Assembly: GCA_965153455.1 (NCBI GenBank)
Contig: OZ234504.1
Coordinates: forward strand, 8,184,001 to 8,248,000
Direction of reading: 5' to 3'
From: Sphagnum compactum
Taxonomy: Eukaryota; Bryophyta; Sphagnopsida; Sphagnales
Length of the DNA stretch: 64,000 nt
The translations under genes were made by a program, and so were the position numbers. Below are positions 39,401 to 49,284 of this stretch, piece by piece. Each line of letters begins with the position of its first letter. The stretch's first letter is position 1. The notes beneath the pieces are model-generated. The model was given only the letters and a program-made list of their open reading frames with translations. It did no database searches and was not told where the DNA came from.

Positions 39401-39900
39401 CTCTTCTCACAAAATCAATCAAAGCTCGTGGATTCCTTCCACCAGAACAACAACGACAAAGTTGTTCACGACAAGACAAGAGAGGCGCACAAAGAAAGAG
39501 ATCGCCAGAAAGAGAAAAAAGAAGGATCGAAGAAACACAAACCAAACATGTATGTGCGTGCAGGAGGCAATCACTAAGGGATCATCTTACTTTCCAACTG
39601 CGGTTGTTTTTTCTTCTCCTCCTCCTCCTCCTTCTCCTCAGCACTGTTTACGTCCGATTCCACGATGTCTTTCTGTGCGCGGTTTCTTCTCGCTCTCTCT
39701 CACTCCCCCTCTCTCTCTCTCTCTCTCTCTCTCTCGCGGCCTCGCTCGCGCCATCTCCGGCAGCAACCAAGCTTGAGCAGGCTCGGCAAGGGGCAGACGA
39801 CGCGCTCGCACCCCACATTCATCCACAAAGGCCTAATCCCAGGTTCGTAATGAAAACCGAAGCTCACCCATTGGACGCATGACCAAATTGGCCTCTCCGA
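38266..39900 (-). promoter_or_regulatory. Probable 5' leader and promoter region of the MYB gene
   Basis: Upstream of the MYB start (reading leftwards) the DNA is rich in CT/GA tracts (about 38690-38716, 39368-39396, 39703-39736) and A-rich purine stretches. No clear TATA box was identified. Open frames on both strands here (38502-38903, 39397-39882) are low-complexity and I do not call them genes. Confidence 0.35.
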
Positions 39901-42485
39901 GGCACGGGACGCCGATGCATGTCAGGCCAGACGAGAACCAGGCCTGCCTAAGTGCTGGGTGGCTGGATGGGTTTTAACTCGGTAGGTACGCACCTTCGCA
40001 CCTTCTTCTCTCCCTAAAGCGCACATCCATCCAACCGACCTACGATTCTTTCCTGCGGTTCATCCTGTCAAAAAAAACAACCTTCTTGTCGGCTTGAAAA
40101 TAAACAGGAGCAAAATAGGTAGTAGATGCTAGGTAGGTAGGTAACTTAATGATTTTTCCCCTAAGTTTTTACTACGGCTATTACTAATCCCCAAAGTATG
40201 ACTGGTTTACTGACTTACTAATTACTTACTAATTACTAACTAATTTCTTCGTATGTTGTCAATGGTCATTAGCCTTTGTTTGCCATTTGGTCGGGAGTTT
40301 GGGCCGGCTCGGTTTGATTTGATTTAAATCCGGATATTTTGGGGTACTTCAGCTTTTGGGGTAAACTCCCTTCTTTTTTAGCGTGATTTGAAACATTTCT
40401 TTAACTAAGTTGATGAGTGGAAAAAATGTGTAAGGTATATAGCACAAGTGTGAGGAGGGCATTATTGAAATAAGTCCTCGAATGAACCTCGAACGTTCGT
40501 TCGTTCGAGGGCCTTAACCTTACGCTACATTGCTAGTGGCCAATCAAATAAGGTAAGGATGACCGTTTTACAAAGTTATTGTAGGTAGTGTTTATATATG
40601 TATATATAATAGTGCTATCCGGCCTAGGTTAATTTGGCCATCATAATGTGTGGTTCATTGGTCTATCCGAAACCCCATGATGATGGTAGACGACTCTCGG
40701 ATGAGCACAAAATAGGTGCAACAAATTATACGTGGCATTCCCCGGGGCTTGATCCTATTTTAAAACATGCCCAACACGGAATGTAATTTTTCAACAAAAA
40801 AATAATAGTTGTACTCACAATTACGATGATATAACCAAATGCCGAGTGGCGTTTGAACCCAATTGGATACCCTACCCTAAACCCTAAAGCTTGACAAACG
40901 TAGACATTTTTTTCATTTTTTTCAAAACTGTTGAAATTTCCAATAAAAATATTAAATTATTTATTTATTTATTTGAAAAAAAATATTGAATCTTCAAGAA
41001 TATTGCCCATGACTTCAGGCTTTTACCAACAACATAATAGAAGGGACCGAACAAACCAATGGTTGGTTGGTCGGTGGGTGGGTGGACGGTAACCAAGCAA
41101 TTTGGGAAAATATCTTAGAAAGCGAAAAAAAATGACAAGAATTTCACAAAGAACTTTTTTCCAATTGTTGCTTGTTGTGTTCCCCTCATGTACTTTTTTT
41201 CTTTTTCTTTTTTGGAAATTAGGATAGTGTAAACATTACAAAATATGCCATCCTGAGACTAAATTCACAAGTCTCGAAGCCCAAATTTAACATTTTTCTG
41301 AGTTAAATATAATCAAATGTTTTAACCTACGGTGGAGAAGTTATTGAATATTTAACGATTTTTGTATTGAGAATGCATATTTAAATTCAAAACTATAAAA
41401 ATTATAAGGGGATGTGAGAGGGTGTGCTCTTGGTATTGTTGAAAGGCCCTTAATGAGTAAGATTTAATGAAGGTGATTCGGGAAGTTTTAGACCCTAGAG
41501 GTTATGCTCGGTGAATGCTGTGTGGAGGACAAATCAGAAGCTTGAGAACCTCCTTTGGGCAATCTTCTGATATTAGAGTTATCCGCGAAGTCACCTATCT
41601 TCACCCCCTATCTCCTCTCTCAATGGTATCTTGAAAGTAATGAACTTTATTAAACCTCAGTTTGAAATGCAGAAGGTTTGAGAGTAATAACACTAGTTGT
41701 ACATGTGGGAGCTGTGAAAATATATGTAGCAGGAGTGGAGGCGCTCAGGAAAAAGGAAAGACAGGATGAAACTCAGATTACCACCAAAATTGGTGGAACA
41801 ACTTGTTTGGGTCCCAGTTATTTCGTTTTGTAAAATTTTCATTCCCAATTACATGTTTGATGCCCTATTATGCTAAAACTGGCTGTTCTCGGCCCCTAAT
41901 TGCATGATTTAACAGATAACTCTATTATTACAAGAACATTCTTTTGATTTGTTGCTCCCAGTGAGTTCTGAACATGTTCCCAATAGCACCTCACTTTTAT
42001 TCCATAATCCTCTACCTTAAGTTCTACTCTTGTAACCTATATAAGCATCAGCCCTAAAGTACCTCTTGAACAACATTCTAATGCACAAACTAGTTCATGG
42101 GGCTCCACATTCAATCATGCTTGATCACCAAACTATGTACTCTTCCACCATGGGTGGTGGTATAAGTACTATTTTTTCTGGTTGTGATGGGCATCACTGA
42201 TGGGCTGACCACCCAAACAAAAATGAATGAAGCTTTCAGACAGTCCCAAACTAGATAGATTGTAGTCATTATGATCAATTTTACCTACCATAGTAGGGTT
42301 ACAAAGATTTATATGTTGTTCTCATAATGGACCTTATGACAAGGAAATTAGGGTTTTATTACCACATTATTGAGTACAAGGGAAAGGCTAAAGTACAATG
42401 GCATGATGGGTTTGTGCTCGTTTTTTCTCACATGATGGTTTCCACATTTTGACCTTGGTATGACCTTACCTCTTCTAGTTAGTTA
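39901..42485. other. Intergenic DNA without recognisable genes
   Basis: Contains a small foldback built on CCTCGAACG...CGTTCGAGG (about 40490-40513), a telomere-like CCCTAAACCCTAAA block (about 40870-40886) and a GGTTGG/GGTGGG stretch (about 41055-41085). No coding signal found. Confidence 0.5.
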
Positions 42486-42861
42486 GAGCATCCCCACCGG
42501 TGCTCAGTATGTGACCCTACACATTAAAATTGGATGAAGAAAAGTCAACATATGGCATTTGCCGTTTGGCTCAGGAAAATGGCTATTCTCCTGCAACGTT
42601 GCTCAGTTTGGGCCTTCAGTTTGCTCAGGCTGGTATGAAGCGCAGCAAACAAACCGGTGCACATGCAATAAATATGATCTGACTGCTGTTCCCTATTTTT
42701 GATTGGCCGATCATAATCGTTGGTCCAGGTGGTTTGCTATTACTAGTTCCCACTTATTTGCAGTCCCGTTTCAGTTTTGTGGGTGGGTTGCAAAAAAGTA
42801 AAATAACTAAACTTTGGATGTGAGATCACATACTGAGCACCACCGCTGCTGGGAAATGCTC
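42486..42861. mobile_element. Tourist-like MITE (PIF/Harbinger type), 376 bp, TTA target duplication
   Basis: The left end GAGCATCCCCACCGGTGCTC, continuing AGTATGTGA, matches the reverse complement of the right end (GAGCATTTCCC ... GCGGTGGTGCTCAGTATGTGA) with one short indel. The element is flanked by TTA on both sides (42483-42485 and 42862-42864), the target duplication of PIF/Harbinger elements. It carries no transposase, so it is non-autonomous. Confidence 0.8.
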
Positions 42862-43812
42862 TTATATGTACTAAGTTTCTATTGCAATGGAGCAATTCTG
42901 GCACTAGTCCACCATCACATCCCTTGCATTTAGGGTGGATTTCTACTGCCTTCTTGATCTCAGTTGTAATTAAATTGTTGTTGAATTCCTTATTGATTTT
43001 AGACTGTAATCTTTTGAGAAAATGTTGAAACTCTTGCAACTAACACCATGTTGTAACCCATTGAATAGGTGTTTGCTCACCGGCCCATTTGGTGGTGGGG
43101 CATTCTACCCCACTTGGATGTGCAAAGAGATGAGTGTAAATCTATCAAATATTTTTTTTCCCTTTACACCCTACCTCTCCTAAGTATAAGTGTTTGATGT
43201 AGGTTTCACTCACAATGGAAAATTATGTTGTGAGCTCCCCCCCTCCCATCAAAAAAAACCCTATTAGTGAGTGATTAGGGTAGCCATAGGGGCACATTCT
43301 TGGGTAAATAATCATTCTAGTGGAAGAAGGGCAGCATCAGAGGGCATTCATCCATTTGAGGGCCAAAAAACGACCAGAGGAACACGGTCGTTTTCTTTTT
43401 TTCTCCAATGAGCCAATTTGATTGGTCCATCACTCCAAAAAAAATGAAACTATGGAGGCTCCCCCAAAATAGAATACCTCACATTCATATTTATTTTATT
43501 TTTATTTATTAAACTATGGAGGCTCCCCCAAAATAAAAAATAACTAAATAAAATAAAATGGAACATTACACAATAACCTCGGTAGAAATTCGGTTTGTTG
43601 TTGGGACCTAACCAAGCAGAATTTTTCCAATTCAAGCCAATGGGAATGTTTAGCATAAGATCCCTTTGGGCAGGCTTGTGTTGGCGACGAAAAACCCTAA
43701 CCATAGACCTAAATTGATTGTAGCCTTTTACAAACACATGGATGTCCTCATTCATTATGCCGGGGAAGGCCGTGCTACAAGGGGTATCACATCCTAAACC
43801 TTTGAGGCTCCA

Positions 43813-43862
43813 TCCTCGGCTCTCAGCACACCCCTCTACCCCTTTTAGTGCTGAAGGCTGGG
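43813..43862. repeat. Stem-loop resembling the one in the solo LTR
   Basis: An arm near 43815-43828 (CTCGGCTCTCAGCAC) pairs imperfectly with GTGCTGAAGGCTGGG (43848-43862) around a pyrimidine-rich loop. Both the arm layout and the loop resemble 1714-1765. Confidence 0.5.
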
Positions 43863-45358
43863 AGTGTGCCCCCAGTCATAATGCCTTGATAGTATATATA
43901 ATAAGAGAGCTTTCCCCTTATGCTTTACAAATCAATGAGTAGTATTTGCTTTGTCTATGCATGCATGTGTACGGTCCTTCTCATTTGATGATTTGAAACA
44001 TATTCTCTTGTGCATAATATGAAGCATAGTTATTCGAATAAGATGCCGAAGAAATTGTCCACAAGCCCCTCCTCCCTATCATGAAAAAATTGCTTGATGT
44101 GTGCAATCATGCCCATTGTGGATGAGATTCCCAACGTACAAAGGAAACACACACACACACACACATGTTCTCATTCCCACAACCCATGTAGTATGTAGTA
44201 GCCTAATAGTTGGATCTAACACAACAACAACCAAACCTCTTCTTCCCTTTTGATTGAACAAGACTCAAGAGGAACCACCCTTGTTGTTATTGTTCTATGT
44301 AAACATTTTATTTTATTTTCCATCTCTCATCATCCAAGAGTAGTACATCCGTCATTTTGACACTAATGGGTTCCACCTCCTTTGGATGAAATCATAAGAA
44401 CCATAGGCCATCGAATAAAAGTTTCCCATTTTTTTACCTCCATGCCAATTGAGACACCAATGAAGTAATTTGGATGGACATGAATAAAAACTCCATCTAT
44501 GGTCATCCTTTTTACTACTAACATACATTTTGCCCCCATCAAAATAAAATAATAAAATAAACGGCAAAACAAGGTGAGCAATTTGGCTTTGTCTTCCTTT
44601 GGATATTGTTGTCTAGGTACATTTCATATCTCATTCACATTCTACAACCATGAATGCTCTCCCCCCACCCCCCCTTCTTCTTCTTCACCCCAACAAGCCT
44701 TTTGCATGTGTGATATATGACTCTCTCTAGTTCATGCATCTCATGAATACAAACTGAAATCATAATTTTCCAATAGAGCTGATGATTTATATATTACTTC
44801 CTTAAGAAGGGAACATATAGGTAGGCCCAAGTTCTCAATCATTGTTCCCCTCCCCCACCCCCCCAATAACTACAAATTTTGTCATTTTTCCAACCAAAAA
44901 AATTGGGAAAAATAATTCCTAGTGTAAATTCAACTAGTTTTTCTTGTTATGGGAAAAATTTCACCAAATTTTCAATATCATAAAATTTGAAAAGAAAGCA
45001 TCCTTTACATCCATAACATACATCCATAACATGCTCGGTAGGTGGATGTGGGTCACATTTGTCCACCCGGAGAATGAATGAATGAACGGATATGGGATCA
45101 CTTTTCACACAACATAAGTAAGCTTAATGTGGGCAAATATAACTGGGGAATGGATGTCCAATCAGGAAGAGACACGTCAGTAAGCCCAGTCAGCCCCTAA
45201 AGCTATGGGTTATGGGTCATCCATCCAATGGAGAGGGATGAACAATGGATGGGCTGTGTAAAAAGCTAAAAATCCCAAAAAACTTTGAAATTTGTTCATT
45301 CCCTAAACCCACTCAGCAAAGGGCAAAAGGAGACCATGATGTGTGGGCATTGGATAGT

Positions 45359-45384
45359 AAACCCTAAACCCTAAACCCTAAACC
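45359..45384. repeat. Interstitial telomere-like repeat (CCCTAAA)n
   Basis: Just over three consecutive AAACCCT units, the longest of about eleven such blocks in the window. Confidence 0.85.
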
Positions 45385-47521
45385 TAGTTATCAATTCACT
45401 CCATTTTTTTAGTTATAATTAAATGCTATGCATAGGGTTTGTTTTCATATACTCATCTTCAAAATTGCCTATTATATTATTTAGGTAATCTTTTGAAAAG
45501 TTTAGAATTAACAAATGATCATTTGAAGATTGAAAATTTGGTAAAAAGAAATTTTATTTGAGGTCACCATGTGATGTAACGATAATGTTTTGCTTCACTA
45601 AATGATCCAACAAATAAATAATTTCAGTATTTTGCTTCTAATTCAATAGAAAATTTGATTCTATCCATCAAATTAGAATAATCAATAATTACCAATTTAA
45701 TATATAATTGACTAAATACATAAAAATGAATTTAATTTCTTTTTAATTTCTTTTTCTTTTTTGTCATAAGCAAGTTTTGAGTTTTAAGATTCATAACATA
45801 CTTCATTGAAAGTCCAATCATCTAGGCAAGTGATTAAAATTTGAAAATTCAATACCCAACTCATAACGGTTATCTTCGTTATCTGAATATTATTACCAAA
45901 TGGATAAGTTCTTTACCCATTTTAAAAATCAATAATTATTATGTACATTATTAATAACCTTATTAATAACCAAATGTTTTCCCAATAATTGGCCAACATT
46001 GATTTTAACTCCTTTAATTTTATAATTTTAAGATCAATTTTTTCAATTTAACCAAAAAATGGACAAGGAAATATATATTGGTTTTGCATACATAATGTTT
46101 TTTGGGGAAAATCTTGAATATGTTGAGGCAAAAATGTTGAACTTTTTTTTCAAGTTTATTTTTTGCAAAAATTTTAATTCCACAAGTCCTTATAATAATC
46201 AAAGTAAAATGTCATGTAATAAGGTCTTAGCTAGTTTAAATTGACAAATGTTAGGACTTTGGACCCCGATTGAACTATGTTTTTACACCTCTTGTCACCA
46301 TACAATTAAGTTTTACTAATTGATCCCTTTTACACATTTTTGTCCATATAAAAACAATCATCTTAAATTAGTTTATCTCTTCAACTCTTGTGTTTTTAAT
46401 TTTAACTAATTAAGACCTTAAAACTTGCAATTAATCTATTGCAAGGTTTTAAACCTACTAGAAAACCACACCCCCCATTCTTAATTTCTTTTCGCCCTCC
46501 CTTCCCAACAAGGTATTGACACTATGGAACATACAAAATACAAGCCTTTGAAACTTGTGTAACCAAAATGAAAAGGAACACTACAAGAAAATAGGTGTTT
46601 TGCGATCTATGCTTGCAATTGGGTTTTAGTTTCAATTTTGAATTACAACAACCACTTGCAACTCATCATTTTTCTATAGCTTAAGTGCCATTGATTGAGT
46701 TGTAAAAGTTGTAATGGCATAACTTTCACCATATATGAAATTATATACATATGTAATTTGTGTAACTATGTTGCAACTAGATCATTACAATTATTGTGTT
46801 ATTATGTTATAACTATTGTGCCATTACATTGCAACTACTATATTGCAACTATTGTGCAATTACATAAACAACAATGTGCTAACATTGTGATGATGTGTTA
46901 ACAAATCATCAATGGACACTTGGCAATTTTAAATTTATTTCAATATTTAATACGTTTTATTAATTTCATTTTGAGCACTCAATTTAGTGCCACTAAGATG
47001 TTGACATGTCATTAGAAGAAAAATATCATTTTGCAACTATCATATGCAATTAATTTTCAATTGCATGCGTTATATGCAACCAAGTTTTTGCTTAGTTGCA
47101 GAAGACAAGTCGTATGCGACATTTAGTTGCATGTGACATCTTGTACATACCATGTACATACAATATGTTTGTATTTTTCATCCATTCATATTCATACAAC
47201 AAGTTGCATATGCAATTACATGTGCAACTAAATGATTTTTCTTATGGCACATGTCCACTTTCAAGCCAATCATTTAGTGACACATGTCCATTTTAAACCA
47301 ATCATTTAATACATATGGCATTTGATACCCATTTGACATTTATTATTTAAATTAATTAAGCCAATCTATGTCATGGCCTAAGATATTTTGGGATACTTTT
47401 GGCAATGTCATGTCCTAGGATATTTTTGGATACTTTTGGCAATATCATGGCCTAGGATATTTTGGGATACTTTTGGCAATATCATGGCCTAGGATATTTT
47501 GGGACTAGTATGGCTCAGGGT

Positions 47522-47529
47522 TATAAAAG
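47522..47529 (+). promoter_or_regulatory. LTR TATA box
   Basis: TATAAAAG lies in the LTR directly after the 37-bp repeats, with the likely transcription start near 47553-47555. The same box is in the 3' LTR at about 53246. Confidence 0.75.
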
Positions 47530-47554
47530 GAGATAGTCTGGGGAACAACCCTTC

Positions 47555-47564
47555 AGCAGATCAA
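47555..47564 (+). other. Putative self-primer at the 5' end of the transcript
   Basis: AGCAGATCAA, about 33 nt after the start of the TATA box, is exactly complementary to TTGATCTGCT at 47638-47647, 2 nt inside the 5' LTR boundary. The following bases fold into a small hairpin (ATCAAC/GTTGAT, 47560-47575). This is the arrangement of Tf1- and sushi-type elements that prime reverse transcription with their own RNA 5' end. Confidence 0.6.
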
Positions 47565-47580
47565 CACCAGTTGATGGGTC

Positions 47581-47586
47581 AATAAA
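47581..47586 (+). terminator. LTR polyadenylation signal
   Basis: AATAAA lies downstream of the inferred start of R. The copy in the 3' LTR (53305-53310) would serve to end the transcript. Confidence 0.55.
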
Positions 47587-47637
47587 GTTTGTCTTCTCTT
47601 GTAATTTTCCACTTGTTTGTAGTCGGTCCATAACAGT

Positions 47638-47647
47638 TTGATCTGCT
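47638..47647 (+). other. Primer-binding site (self-primed type)
   Basis: TTGATCTGCT lies 2 nt after the 5' LTR. It does not begin with TGG as sites for common tRNA 3' ends do, but it is fully complementary to 47555-47564. Confidence 0.6.
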
Positions 47648-47810
47648 CCTTCTTCTTGTTTGTTTGTTTTGTTGTTTCAGTAAGTAGCTAGAGGTATCTT
47701 GGAGTGAAACTTGGAAAGGTTATAGAAGACTATAGGACGCTTCTACTCTCAAAGTTTCAAAAGAAAAGGATATGTTTTGTGAGAGTTAAGAGCTTTTGAA
47801 AACTCTGTGC

Positions 47811-48274
47811 CAGATCTGGTTTTTGGTCATATCTCCTTTGTTTAAGCTTTTTTGGGTCTGTAACTTTGTGATCTTATAGATCATATAGGAATATATGCGT
47901 GAGAGAAATTTCATGTCATTTGGACTTGTATTGAGAGAGATCCAAGCATCTGAAGTTTCAAGTGCAGATCTGGTTTTTTGGTCATATCTCCTTTGTTTAA
48001 GCTTTTTTGGGTCTATAACTTTGTGATCTTATAGATCATATAGGAATATATGTGTGAGAGAAATTTCATGTCATTTGGACTTGTATTGAGAGAGATCCAA
48101 GCATCTGAAGTTTCAAGTGCAGATCTGGTTTTTTGGTCATATCTCCTTTGTTTAAGTTTTTTTTGGGTCTGTAACTTTGTGATCTTATAGATCATATAAG
48201 AATATATGTGTGAGAGAAATTTCATGTCATTTGGACTTGTATTGAGAGAGATCCAAGCATCTGAAGTTTCAAGT
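47811..48274 (+). repeat. Three tandem 155-bp repeats in the element's leader
   Basis: Three nearly identical copies begin CAGATCTGGTTTTTTGGTCA at 47811, 47965 and 48120 (154- and 155-bp spacing), just before gag. They carry GATCTTATAGATCATATA and TTGGACTTGTATTGAGAGAG blocks. Their role is unknown; packaging or translation signals are possibilities. I looked for a tRNA-like fold or B box in them and found none. Confidence 0.9.
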
Positions 48275-48312
48275 TTGAAGATTGAAAGCGCAAAAGTGTG
48301 AGAACTACCACC

Positions 48313-49284
48313 ATGGACAACTCAGAATCAAACATCGATCTCACTCAAATCCTCGCCGCCCTTCAGCACCTTCAACAAGAAAATGCCGTGCTTAGAGACT
48401 CGGTGACCCGCCTACAGAATTAGCCACCACCTCCTGCCCCAGTACTTCCTGCTCTTGCAATGGCCGCCCAAGAGCCCAAGATCAGTCTGCCACAAAAGTT
48501 TGATGGAACGCGCCTCAAATTTCGAGGCCTTGTCAGCCAGGTACGCCTGATCATGCAACTACACCCCCGTCGTTATTTTGATGACACCACTCGTGTAGGA
48601 TTCGTTGGAACCCTACTCACTGGGACAGCTGCAGCATGGTTTGCTCCCATCCTGGAAACATCATCCCCTCTCCTACAAGATTTCAACGCCTTTATGGCAG
48701 AATTTGAAGCAGTATTTGGGGACAGTGACAAGGCTAGGACTTCAGCCAACAAGCTGTGTCGCCTCTAGCAAGGGACACGTTCGGCCATTGTCTACGCCTC
48801 AGAATTCAAGCAGCTTGCCTGCGACGTCAATTGGGGAGAAGCTGCCTTGATTGATCAGTTTCGCTGTGGGCTTCGTGATGATGTTCAAGATCTTTTGTTG
48901 ACACTCGCAGACCTTTCTTCCTTCAGTGAAGCCATCACCCAGGCAATTCGGTGCGATAATCGTCTGTTCGAATGTCGCTAGGAAAAGAAAGTCACCTCCA
49001 ACGCCCAGCTTTGGAACAGTCGGCCTACTACGCTCCCCTTAGTTCCCCAAACAACACCAGTTGCCCGACCTACCTCTTTTGGACCTGCTCTGATGCAGAT
49101 CGACACAGCTAAGTTTAAATCTTTGACAGAAGCCGAGAAATTTCGCCGAAGGACAAACAATCTATGTCTTTACTGTGGCAACCCAGGGCATATAGCTCGT
49201 CAGTGCCCTCAAAAGCTTGTCAAACTTCAAGTACAAGCTGTGGAAACTCCCCAGGAGTTGGAAAACAAGAACATCCAATCATAG
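48313..49284 (+). CDS. gag: Gag, interrupted by three in-frame TAG codons
   Basis: The frame opens at an ATG in a strong context (ACCACCATGG) after the leader repeats and runs to a CCHC zinc knuckle (49165-49206: [14 protein letters not shown]). The central part is a recognisable Ty3/gypsy Gag capsid region with GTLLTG and AAAWF around residue 100. In-frame stops are TAG at 48421, 48766 and 48979; there is no TAA or TGA. The frame then meets two consecutive TAGs (49282 and 49287 as outer bases). The second and third TAGs sit where related Gags usually have glutamine; this is recalled family knowledge, not a search. A protein reaching the knuckle would need all three ambers to be read through. 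Typed as CDS rather than pseudogene because no other damage is seen. Confidence 0.85.

Larger units (their letters stand above)
42862..46578. other. Intergenic DNA without recognisable genes
   Basis: Contains a direct repeat of AAACTATGGAGGCTCCCCCA (about 43446 and 43511), a CA run (about 44149-44165), C runs near 44660 and 44850, and the stem-loop at 43813-43862. No exon or RNA gene seen. Confidence 0.5.
47369..47635 (+). repeat. 5' LTR (267 bp)
   Basis: It starts TGTCATGG and ends CATAACA. The upstream part (U3) consists of three 37-bp units (starting 47369, 47406, 47443) and a partial fourth, each built on TCATGGCCTAGGATATTTT. A TATA box, the inferred transcription start and an AATAAA follow. 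It differs from the 3' LTR by two fewer 37-bp units and a couple of substitutions inside the units. Confidence 0.95.

Noticed and set aside
38502-39882. Open frames of 100-160 codons upstream of the MYB gene
   Set aside because: They are Ser/Leu or Arg/Glu repeats from CT/GA microsatellites and match no family.
47636-48312. Search for a tRNA gene (amber suppressor) in the element's leader
   Set aside because: No cloverleaf arms, B box or CTA anticodon loop could be recognised.
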